This document shows positions 17,453 through 25,455 of a stretch of 64,000 bases of DNA, piece after piece. How positions within the stretch are numbered: position 1 is the first letter of the stretch; every line of letters begins with the position of its first letter. A program made the position numbers and the translations under genes. A model generated the notes under the pieces. That model was not told where the DNA came from. It saw only the letters and a program-made list of their open reading frames with translations, and did not search any database. The stretch spans positions 124,001 to 188,000 of the forward strand of contig NZ_CAHJXL010000001.1 of the NCBI RefSeq assembly GCF_903645315.1, in the 5' to 3' direction. This stretch comes from Victivallis sp. Marseille-Q1083. Lineage in GTDB: Bacteria; Verrucomicrobiota; Lentisphaeria; Victivallales; Victivallaceae.

Positions 17453-18071
17453 AATTCTCCCGTCGGCCGACCTCAACGCGGCAGTTGCCGCCTGCCGGGA
17501 CGCCTTGATGACGCCCGGCGCGGTCGTCCTGGTGCCGACCGAAACGGTCTACGGCTTGATTTGCCGCTGGGACGACCAGGCGGCAATCGACCGCATCTAC
17601 GAATTGAAAGACCGCGACCGCAGCAAACTGTTGGCGATGTTCGCGCGCGATTGCCGGATGGCGCAGCAATACGGTCTGTTGCCGAATCCGCGCCTCGAAC
17701 GGCTGGTCCGGCATTTCTGTCCGGGACCGTTGACGGTCATCGGCCGAACCGCCGCCGGCGGTACCTTGGGGCTCCGTTTCCCCGACCATCCGCTGATTCT
17801 GGCGCTGTTGCGGGAAATCGATTTCCCGCTGGCGTCGACCAGCGCCAACCGGTCGGGCCGGCCGAATGCGCTGACCGTGGAACAGGCGCTTGAAGAGCTG
17901 ACCGGCGACGTGACGCTGGCCGTCGACGGCGGACCGATCGCCGCCGACGCGTTGGCCTCGACCGTCGTCAGCCTGGTCGACGGCTGCAAGATCCTGCGGC
18001 CCGGACCGATCGCCGAAGCGGAACTGGCCAAAGTCCTGGCGGAAGCTTCCGCCGGCTCCATCGAACGATAA
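17445..18071 (+). CDS. tsaC: L-threonylcarbamoyladenylate synthase (TsaC/YrdC type)
   Basis: 208 residues, only the YrdC domain without the C-terminal Sua5 domain. Visible motifs are VPTETVYGLICR, the KDRDRSKLL loop, CPGPLTVIGR, LGLRFPDHP and ASTSANRSG, which form the ATP/threonine-binding cavity. It makes threonylcarbamoyl-AMP for t6A37 of ANN-decoding tRNAs in the cytoplasm. The KDRDRSKLL loop departs from the more usual KxR sequence with KPL, which is a small variation. It overlaps the end of the symporter gene by 8 bp and lies 41 bp before the GH35 gene. The link with its neighbours seems accidental. Confidence 0.93.
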   Translation: MNKILPSADLNAAVAACRDALMTPGAVVLVPTETVYGLICRWDDQAAIDRIYELKDRDRSKLLAMFARDCRMAQQYGLLPNPRLERLVRHFCPGPLTVIGRTAAGGTLGLRFPDHPLILALLREIDFPLASTSANRSGRPNALTVEQALEELTGDVTLAVDGGPIAADALASTVVSLVDGCKILRPGPIAEAELAKVLAEASAGSIER

Positions 18072-18112
18072 AACAACCAAATTCCAAGTTTAACCAATCA
18101 TCAGGAGAAACC

Positions 18113-19864
18113 ATGCCGAACGTAAGTTATGAACCGGGCGCTTTGTTGATCGACGGGAAAAAAACGCAAATCATCTCCGGAACGATCCATTATTTCCGGG
18201 TGCCGCGCGAACTCTGGCGCGACCGGCTGCAAAAAGCCAAACAGTGCGGTTTGAACAGCATTGAGACCTACTTCTGCTGGAATTTGCATGAGCCGGCGGA
18301 AGGAGTCTGGGATTTCAGCGGCAATCTGGATTTCGAAGCTTTTCTCGAAGAAGTGGCCGCGCTCGGTCTGTACGCCATCGTCCGGCCGGGACCGTATATC
18401 TGCGCCGAGTGGGACAACGGCGGCCTGCCGCCCTACCTGTCGACCAAGCCGAATATCCGGTTCCGCTGCCTGAACGAACCGTACCTGGCGGCCCTGACGC
18501 GTTATTACGAACAAGTCCTGCCGCGGCTGGTCAAACTGCAGCATACCCACGGCGGTCCGGTGATCGCCGTCCAGCTTGAAAACGAATACGGCAGCTACGG
18601 CCAGGATAAGGACTACCTGCGTTATATCCGGAAACTGCACCTCGACGCCGGCATCGACGTCGTATTGTTCACCTCCGACGGCGCCGGCGATTTCTTCATG
18701 CAGGGCGGCACGCTGCCGGAGTGCATGATGACGTTGAACTTCGGCAGCAAGGGACCGGATAATTTCGCCATCGGCCACACCTTCCGCCAGGACGGCCCGG
18801 ACTTCTGCATGGAGTTCTGGAACGGCTGGTTCGACCACTGGGGCGAAGAGCACCACACCCGTGACGCCGCCGACGCGGCGCAAGCCCTCGATGAAATGCT
18901 GCGCGCCGGCGCTTCGGTCAATTTTTACATGTTCCACGGCGGTACCAACTTCGGCTTCACCAACGGTGCAAACTGCCTGTCCGAAAAAGGTTTCGAACCG
19001 ACCGTAACCAGTTATGATTACGACGCGGCGTTGACCGAAGCCGGCGATCCGAGTCCGAAATTTTTCGCCTTCCAGGAGGTGATCAGAAAATACCGGCCGG
19101 ATGCGGAATTCGGCACTCCGGCCCCGTCCCGGAAACTGGCTTACGGCAAAGTGAAACTGGCCGAAAGCGCCGCGTTGTTCGACAACCTCGACCGGCTGAC
19201 CGCCCGGCACCGCACCGCCATGCCGGAGACGATGGAATATTTCGGACAGAACTTCGGCTTCATCCACTATCGCCATTTCCAGCCCGGCCCGCTGGCCGAA
19301 AACGATCTGACGCTGCCGCGGGTCCACGACCGGGCCATCATCTTCATCGACGGCCAGTACCGGGCGACGCTGTACCGCAACGAGGAACGGCAGTCGATCA
19401 GGCTGACGGTTCCGCCGGAAGGCTGCCTGATCGACATCCTGGTCGAAAACATGGGCCGCACCAATTACGGTCCGCTGGTCGGCAAAGATCAGAAAGGGCT
19501 GCCGGACGGCGCGTTGTTCTGGCTGCAGGCGATGGCCGGCTGGGACACCTGGGCGCTGGAATTGAACGACCTGACCAACTTGAAATTCGGTCCGTTCCGG
19601 CAGGCGGCCAATCAGCCGGCCTTCCACCGCGGTTATTTCGAGGTCGCCGAAGCGGCCGATACCTTCCTCGAATTTCCGGGGATCAAAGGCGTTGCCTACG
19701 TCAACGGCCGCAACCTCGGCAGATACTGGAACATCGGACCGGGCAATACGCTGTATGTCCCGGGCGTCTGGCTGAAACCCGGACGCAATGAACTGATCGT
19801 TTTCGAACTGCACGAACTCAACGGCGGGGAAGCCACCCTGACCGACGCGCCGAACCTCGGTTGA
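18113..19864 (+). CDS. GH35 beta-galactosidase
   Basis: 583 residues; AGGAG lies just upstream of the ATG. The N-terminal TIM barrel has the family signatures IHYFRVPRELWRDRL, RPGPYICAEWDNGGLP and FHGGTNFGFTNGA. The proton donor is probably Glu158 (QLENEYG) and the nucleophile Glu234 (CMEFWNGWF). Two beta-sandwich domains follow, with the last ending in WLKPGRNELIVFELHEL, as in bacterial and animal GH35 enzymes. It hydrolyses terminal beta-galactosides. There is no signal peptide, so it is cytoplasmic and relies on importers. It is in the same transcriptional direction as the sodium symporter. A perfect 15-bp hairpin follows the stop. Confidence 0.95.
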   Translation: MPNVSYEPGALLIDGKKTQIISGTIHYFRVPRELWRDRLQKAKQCGLNSIETYFCWNLHEPAEGVWDFSGNLDFEAFLEEVAALGLYAIVRPGPYICAEWDNGGLPPYLSTKPNIRFRCLNEPYLAALTRYYEQVLPRLVKLQHTHGGPVIAVQLENEYGSYGQDKDYLRYIRKLHLDAGIDVVLFTSDGAGDFFMQGGTLPECMMTLNFGSKGPDNFAIGHTFRQDGPDFCMEFWNGWFDHWGEEHHTRDAADAAQALDEMLRAGASVNFYMFHGGTNFGFTNGANCLSEKGFEPTVTSYDYDAALTEAGDPSPKFFAFQEVIRKYRPDAEFGTPAPSRKLAYGKVKLAESAALFDNLDRLTARHRTAMPETMEYFGQNFGFIHYRHFQPGPLAENDLTLPRVHDRAIIFIDGQYRATLYRNEERQSIRLTVPPEGCLIDILVENMGRTNYGPLVGKDQKGLPDGALFWLQAMAGWDTWALELNDLTNLKFGPFRQAANQPAFHRGYFEVAEAADTFLEFPGIKGVAYVNGRNLGRYWNIGPGNTLYVPGVWLKPGRNELIVFELHELNGGEATLTDAPNLG

Positions 19865-19872
19865 TTCCATCC

Positions 19873-19910
19873 GCTTCAGCCGTTCCGTTTTGAAGCGGAA
19901 CGGCTGAAGC
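19873..19910 (+). terminator. hairpin downstream of the GH35 gene
   Basis: A perfect 15-bp inverted repeat (19873-19887 with 19896-19910) and an 8-nt loop follow the GH35 stop by about 8 bp. No T-run follows, so it may be a transcript-stabilising or weak termination element rather than an intrinsic terminator. Confidence 0.5.
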
Positions 19911-19931
19911 GTTCAGAGGAAAGCACTCCCG

Positions 19932-21077
19932 ATGAAAGTACATAATCCGTCGCCCGCTTCACCGACGCAACTGCTGCAGCAGTTGCAGCGTTACATTTTT
20001 CAACACGACAATACGCCGCTCACGCCCGAGCAGTGGCAGTTGCTGTCGCCGTCGATCGCCGCGTACGGGCTGGAACGATTTTTTTATTACTATGCCAATT
20101 CCTCGCTGCCGGAAGCCTTGCGGACTCCGTTCCAGACCGCTTATCAATTTCAGGCGTTTCAGGCGTTGAAGCAGGAACACGCCTTGAAACAGCTTAAACC
20201 TCTGTTTCAGCAGCCCCGGATCCGTTTCTGCCCGTTGAAAGGCGTCGACCGGGCCTACCGCCTCTATCCGGCTCCGGCCTTGCGGCCGATGGGCGACATC
20301 GACTTATTGATTCATCCGGAGGATTGCCAGGCCGCGCGCGCCGTCCTGGCGGAAGCCGGCTGGCAGGCGGAATACGATTACGCCCACCAGCACCATTATT
20401 CGGTCATCCTCAAAGACGGCATCGCGCTGGAAATTCATTTTCGGCTGCCGCGTTTCATCGCCGCCGACATGCTGCAGGTATGGGCCCTGCTGCTCCCGGT
20501 CGACAGCACGGAACACCGGCTGCCGCCGGAATTGAATCTGCTATTGCTGTTCAATCATGCCGGAGGCCATCATTGGCAGAACGGCCGACGGCTGCTGCTG
20601 GACACCGGCTTTCTGCTCTCCCGGCAGCCGGTCGACTGGCCAAAACTCACACAACTGGCGGCACAGTTCCGGGTTTTCACGCCGGAGCTGCTTTTCGCGG
20701 CATTCCCCGATTTTTATCCGGCGGAATACCGGCCGCCGGCCGGCGCCATCGCTCCGGAGCTGGCCGCCGATTTCCGGCAACTGGTGTTGCACGGCGTCGC
20801 CTTTGCCTCCCGTCCGCATGAACTGCTGATGAGCCAGCCGGACCGTTTCTCGCCGGCGTGGTGGCGGAAGCGGATTGCCGGGCTGCGCCCGCTCTGCACC
20901 CGTTTCCGGCATCACATTCCGCCGGGGCACCGCGGACAGGTTTTCCGCTGTTACCTGAAAGACTGCGGCATCAAGCTGAAATATTTCTGGCGTTTTCTCT
21001 CCGGCAGCAAAGATCCCGTCCTGCGCCAATACCTCAAACGGCAAAAACGGATCGCCGACTATCTGTCCCGGCATTGA
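19932..21077 (+). CDS. uncharacterised nucleotidyltransferase-family protein (NTP_transf_5 type)
   Basis: 381 residues. The core nucleotidyltransferase pattern is visible: CPLKGVDRAYRLYP, then PMGDIDLLIHPED (the DxD metal pair) and a second acidic strand LKDGIALEIHFRLP. That is the layout of the uncharacterised nucleotidyltransferase family often found near polysaccharide genes. The C-terminal half is helical and basic (GHRGQVFRCYLKDCGIKLKYFW). Substrate unknown. It is the last gene of the plus-strand run, separated from the GH35 gene by the hairpin. It faces the hybrid-kinase operon across 98 bp. Confidence 0.7.
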   Translation: MKVHNPSPASPTQLLQQLQRYIFQHDNTPLTPEQWQLLSPSIAAYGLERFFYYYANSSLPEALRTPFQTAYQFQAFQALKQEHALKQLKPLFQQPRIRFCPLKGVDRAYRLYPAPALRPMGDIDLLIHPEDCQAARAVLAEAGWQAEYDYAHQHHYSVILKDGIALEIHFRLPRFIAADMLQVWALLLPVDSTEHRLPPELNLLLLFNHAGGHHWQNGRRLLLDTGFLLSRQPVDWPKLTQLAAQFRVFTPELLFAAFPDFYPAEYRPPAGAIAPELAADFRQLVLHGVAFASRPHELLMSQPDRFSPAWWRKRIAGLRPLCTRFRHHIPPGHRGQVFRCYLKDCGIKLKYFWRFLSGSKDPVLRQYLKRQKRIADYLSRH

Positions 21078-21134
21078 CCGTCAAACGCCCCGGATGGACC
21101 GGCGGCAGGCCGGCGGAACGGTCGCGGGAAGCCA

Positions 21135-21151
21135 AACGGCCTGCGGCCGTT
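21135..21151. terminator. short hairpin between convergent genes
   Basis: A 7-bp stem with a 3-nt loop (21135-21141 with 21145-21151) lies in the 98-bp gap between the nucleotidyltransferase and hybrid-kinase ends. No T-run is present on either side, so intrinsic termination is doubtful. Confidence 0.3.
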
Positions 21152-21175
21152 GAATCGGCGATCTATCGGATGATA

Positions 21176-24100
21176 CTACGGCTGGACCGGCTTCCAGGCG
21201 CGTTCCAGCATCTCCCGCAGGGAGACCAGGGTGATCGGCTTCAACAGCAAATCGGTGAATAGCTTCCGCTCCTCCGCGGAAATCTGCACGTCGGCCGTCA
21301 CCGCCACCACCGGAATTTGTTTCCATTCGGCATCGGCCGCCAGTCGCCGCACCAGTTCGCTGCCGCTCATGCCGGGCATCCACAGGTCGGTCAAAATGAT
21401 GCCGGGCCGTTCGGTTTCCAGAATCCGCAACGCCTCCGCCCCGGATTCGGCAAAAATGCAATCGACTCCCAGGCGTTTCAACATCGCCCCGAGAATCCGG
21501 AGATTCATCGCCACATCGTCGACCAACAACGCCCGCCCGGAACCATGCAACGCCGCCTGTTCCGTCGAAAGCGTCCCGGCCCGGTCGGATGATATTTGCT
21601 GGAACTCCATTGCTTTCAGGCAAATCGTAAAGGCCGAACCTTTGCCCGGTTCGCTTGCCACTTCGATTTCGCCGCCCATTTTTTCGGCCAGCCGCTGGGA
21701 AATGACCAGGCCCAGGCCGGTGCCCTCGATATCCCGGACATGATGCTGCTTGAACGGAATGAAAAGCTCCCGAACCGCTTCCGGCGCCATCCCCGGACCG
21801 GTGTCGCGGATCGTCAACTTCAAATCTCCCCTGCCCTCGCCGGCAACTTGAAATTCGGCGACAAACTCCACACCGCCGGCCTGGGTGAATTTGAACGCAT
21901 TGCCGAGAATATTCACCAGCACCTGCCGCAAACGTTTACGGTCGAATTTCAGCAGTTGCGGCATATCCGGTTGAATGGTCAAGCGGAACTGCAGATTCTT
22001 GCTTTTCGCCGACAAGGTGAAAATTTTGCCGATGCCGTCGAGAAATTCCTTCATGTTCAGAAATTCCGGCACGATATCCATCTTCTCCGCTTCCAGCTTC
22101 GAGAGATCCAGGATATCGTTGATCAACTCCAGCAGCGCGTTGCCGGCTTCGTGAATCGCTTCCAGCGCCTCTTCGCGTTCGCCCTCTTCCCAATTGGAGC
22201 TTTTCAGCAACTCGCTGAAACCGATCACCGCATTCAACGGCGTCCGCAATTCATGGCTCATCGTCGCCAGGAAAAAGCTTTTCGCCCGATCCGCCGCCTG
22301 CGCCGCCCGCATGGCGATTTCCAATTGCCGCTTGCCCTCGTTGATTTCCGTCATATCGATGGCGCTTTCCAGAACATGGGTGATCTTCCCGTTGCGGTCG
22401 CGGATCGGCGTCGCGGTAACCAGGCATTCATGCCCGTAGGTATCGATCTCATGGGTCTGCGGCTCACCGGATTCCAGCACGTTCCGGACCGGACAATATT
22501 CCGGCCGCGCCGGAACGCCACACAGACTCTCATAACACGGCCTGGACAGCATTTCTTCCGGCGTCTGCTGCGACAATGCCGCCGCCGCCGGATTGCTGCG
22601 GATCAACCGTCCCTGGTTGTCGAACAGACAGACCGGCACCGGCATCGTATTCAGGATGATCCGATTTTGACGGTCGAGCGCCTCCAGGGCTTCGCGCTGC
22701 AACTGATGCTCTTTGGCCAAAGCGGTGATTCTGGCGGCGGAACGCATGATGCTCAAGTCCAAATCGGAAATATCACGCCGCGCCCGGATGAACCCGACAC
22801 CCAAAATGCCGTACAACTTTTTTCCTACCCAGACCGGCACGCACATCAACGTCTTGCAGCCGGGTTCCCGCAATACCTCCGCGTATTCCGAATTCCGGAT
22901 ATCCGGAATCGTCAGCAATTCGTCATTCAAAAAACGGTCGTACCACTTCAGAAACTGCTGATAAAAACGACTGTCCCGAATCGTCCGCAAAGAAGAAACG
23001 CCTTCGTTGAGCCACTCGTGATTGAAACGGTACGTCCGGCCCAACTCCTCAAAAACGCCGAAATAGGCCCGGTCGCTGTCAAGCTGCGTCGCAATGATCC
23101 GCAGAATTTCATCGACATTGCGGTCGAAATCCTCTTCCAGGACGATCTGGGAAAGACAGGCGTTGATAATCCGTTCGTTGACGACGTAATTGTTCAGAGA
23201 ACGGATCAGATTCTGCCGCTCCTCCTCCAAAGCCACATTGTCGGAAACATCCTGCAGCATACCGATGCAGATGCCGGCGTCGTACCGTTCGCGCATGATC
23301 ACCAGCCGGTAGCTGCGCCGCTCGCCGGTCGCCTCGGAACGGCAGATCATCTCCAGCACATCCTGTTCTCCGGCAATCAGTTTCCGCCACAGTTCGCCAA
23401 AGGCCCGGCGGTCTCCGGTCGTCAGCCAGCCGTCCAACGGCCGCCACTGGCCGGGATCACCGGCCAGCCCGATCTCCCGGTTGCCGCCGATGATCTTGAT
23501 TTCAGCGGCCGGCGCCCCGACGAAATAAGTAATCCTGGCCAGATCGGCCACCCGGCTCAACAGCAAATTCTGCGTCGCCAACTGGCGGGCCTGTTCTTTC
23601 TGAATCGAAATATCATGGGCGATTTCCAGCACGAAAATCAAGTTGCCATCCCGGTCGACCACCGGCTGGGTGACCACCGTATACTGATGGCCGTGTCCTT
23701 CGAATTCTATCTGGACCGCCGTATTTTCCGCCACGGTACGCCGCATCGGGCACCACTGCGGCGGCTCTTCAAAACCGCAGAGCATCCGGTAGCATTTGCG
23801 GCCGATCAGCTCATCCTCCGTCAAGCCGGTCGATTCACAGGTGCTCGGATTGACCGCGATGATGTTGTGATCGAGATCGAACAACATCACCGGCATCGCC
23901 ACGTTGTCGAAAATCTGCCGGTGAAGCGAAGCCCGGTCGGCAATCTCCTTCAAACGGCGTTCCCGCTCCCAGGCCAGCAAATACAAATTGCAGGCATTGC
24001 GCACCCGGGTGAAATCGGCCTCGGCGAACTGATGATCGCCGCGGATAAAATCCAGCACGGCAAATCCGACCAGCCGCGCCTGCCAGGACATTCCGCCGAT

Positions 24101-25432
24101 CAACAGCGAACGGATGCCGAACGAGCGGGCCCGCTCCGCCAACTTTTCCACGCCGGCCGGCGGCTTCGCGGTATCTTCGATCAAAATTTCCGATTGCGTT
24201 TCCAGCAGCGCCCGCAAATTGCCGTACTCCTCTTTGCGCAGATCCTGCAACTGCGACTTCAACGACGGCAAACCCTCGCGAATCCATTCGTGGGTGTTGC
24301 GGAACGTATCGGCCGCCTCGTTCAGCAGAAAAATACTGCAACGGTCCGCCGCCGATTTTTCACCGAGCTCCCGAAGGAAAAACGCGATGGAGGCATCGAT
24401 ATCATCCGAACCGGCAATCATTTCCAGGCAACGGTTGACGCTCCGTTCGTCCCGGATATGGGCATCCAACTGACAGACTTTTTCGGCCAATTCCCGTTCC
24501 AGAAGGCGTTCATGAGTCACATCGATCCCGATACCGAGAATCATCCGGCGCCCATCAGGCCGGACCAACAGCTTTTTCAGGACTTTGATGTGCATTTCCC
24601 TGCCGTTGCTGGCCGGAAGCGTCTCAATGCCGTCGTAATCAAGCCCGGAACCAATCATGGCCAGGTCCTGCCGATGAAATTCCGCCGCCGCCCCGCCGAA
24701 CAGGTCATCATCGGTCAGACCGAGGCAGGAGGAATCAGCCGGATCGAAAGCCGAATGATAATTCCCGTTCACCAGGCGGTAGCGGAAGTCGCCTTCCGCC
24801 TCTTTGACGAACACATAGCCCGGCAACTGTTCCAGAATGTCCTGCAGCATCAAACGGGCCTCCCGTTCCGCCGCCACGGCCGCATTCTGCTCGGTAATTT
24901 CCAGCAGGCAGCCCCAGAAGCCATCCCACTCTCCAGAAGCGGCGGCCGGTTGAATCTGCAATTTGAAACTGCGGCGCCGGCCGGCCAGCTCCGCCTGAAA
25001 AACCAGCGAGGCCGGCTCGGTTGCGCCGCTAGCCAGCCGCTCCCAGAGAGCGCGGACGCTGTCCCGGTCCTCCGGAACGGCCCAGGAGGCGATCGGCTGC
25101 GGCACCCCATGCCGGAACGGCCAGAAATCGGGATATTCCCAAGGCCCGGCTAAATTTCCCCGCCGATCACAGTGAAAGTAAAAAATTCCAACCGCGCGCC
25201 CCAATGCCTGCTGCAATTGCAGGTGTCGCCGAATCGCCTCCCGCCGTTTTTTCCCGGCTCGACAGGCAACCAGCACGACGCCGGCAAGGCCGGCCAGCCC
25301 GACCAGCCAGCCCAGCCACATCACGACGCCCTCGCCTTGTACCGTCCCGGCCGGAGCGGCCATCGCTGCGCTCCAGCAACTCACCAAGAAAACGATCAGG
25401 AAAATACGCCAACCTGTTTTACCGGCAATCAT
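21176..25432 (-). CDS. hybrid sensor histidine kinase with PAS/GAF array
   Basis: 1418 residues. Two hydrophobic segments lie at the N-terminus (about 9-26, signal-like; about 38-57), with only a very short periplasmic loop and no sensor domain, unlike its three paralogues here. Then PAS domains (about 65-310), a GAF-like domain (about 335-495), further PAS domains (about 505-745), a second GAF (about 760-920) and a last PAS. The kinase core has the H-box MSHELRTPLNAV with His1060, an N-box VLVNILGNAFKFT, and G1/G2 boxes DTGPGMAP and GTGLGLVIS. A C-terminal receiver has Asp1349 (LTDLWMPGMSG) and Lys1398. Two PAS domains carry the CYxxxC...CP motif. It is second in an operon with the kinase 23 bp upstream. 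Confidence 0.92.
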   Translation of the reverse strand: MIAGKTGWRIFLIVFLVSCWSAAMAAPAGTVQGEGVVMWLGWLVGLAGLAGVVLVACRAGKKRREAIRRHLQLQQALGRAVGIFYFHCDRRGNLAGPWEYPDFWPFRHGVPQPIASWAVPEDRDSVRALWERLASGATEPASLVFQAELAGRRRSFKLQIQPAAASGEWDGFWGCLLEITEQNAAVAAEREARLMLQDILEQLPGYVFVKEAEGDFRYRLVNGNYHSAFDPADSSCLGLTDDDLFGGAAAEFHRQDLAMIGSGLDYDGIETLPASNGREMHIKVLKKLLVRPDGRRMILGIGIDVTHERLLERELAEKVCQLDAHIRDERSVNRCLEMIAGSDDIDASIAFFLRELGEKSAADRCSIFLLNEAADTFRNTHEWIREGLPSLKSQLQDLRKEEYGNLRALLETQSEILIEDTAKPPAGVEKLAERARSFGIRSLLIGGMSWQARLVGFAVLDFIRGDHQFAEADFTRVRNACNLYLLAWERERRLKEIADRASLHRQIFDNVAMPVMLFDLDHNIIAVNPSTCESTGLTEDELIGRKCYRMLCGFEEPPQWCPMRRTVAENTAVQIEFEGHGHQYTVVTQPVVDRDGNLIFVLEIAHDISIQKEQARQLATQNLLLSRVADLARITYFVGAPAAEIKIIGGNREIGLAGDPGQWRPLDGWLTTGDRRAFGELWRKLIAGEQDVLEMICRSEATGERRSYRLVIMRERYDAGICIGMLQDVSDNVALEEERQNLIRSLNNYVVNERIINACLSQIVLEEDFDRNVDEILRIIATQLDSDRAYFGVFEELGRTYRFNHEWLNEGVSSLRTIRDSRFYQQFLKWYDRFLNDELLTIPDIRNSEYAEVLREPGCKTLMCVPVWVGKKLYGILGVGFIRARRDISDLDLSIMRSAARITALAKEHQLQREALEALDRQNRIILNTMPVPVCLFDNQGRLIRSNPAAAALSQQTPEEMLSRPCYESLCGVPARPEYCPVRNVLESGEPQTHEIDTYGHECLVTATPIRDRNGKITHVLESAIDMTEINEGKRQLEIAMRAAQAADRAKSFFLATMSHELRTPLNAVIGFSELLKSSNWEEGEREEALEAIHEAGNALLELINDILDLSKLEAEKMDIVPEFLNMKEFLDGIGKIFTLSAKSKNLQFRLTIQPDMPQLLKFDRKRLRQVLVNILGNAFKFTQAGGVEFVAEFQVAGEGRGDLKLTIRDTGPGMAPEAVRELFIPFKQHHVRDIEGTGLGLVISQRLAEKMGGEIEVASEPGKGSAFTICLKAMEFQQISSDRAGTLSTEQAALHGSGRALLVDDVAMNLRILGAMLKRLGVDCIFAESGAEALRILETERPGIILTDLWMPGMSGSELVRRLAADAEWKQIPVVAVTADVQISAEERKLFTDLLLKPITLVSLREMLERAWKPVQP

Positions 25433-25455
25433 GATTCCATCCTACCTGCATCACA

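Noticed and set aside
15965-17476. 503-residue minus-strand frame
   Set aside because: Antisense to the symporter gene, rich in Gln/Arg/Asp/His without a recognisable domain.
18101-19870. 589-residue minus-strand frame
   Set aside because: Exact antisense of the GH35 gene, whose catalytic motifs are intact.
21596-25153. 1185-residue plus-strand frame
   Set aside because: Antisense to a hybrid kinase with complete H, N, G and receiver motifs.
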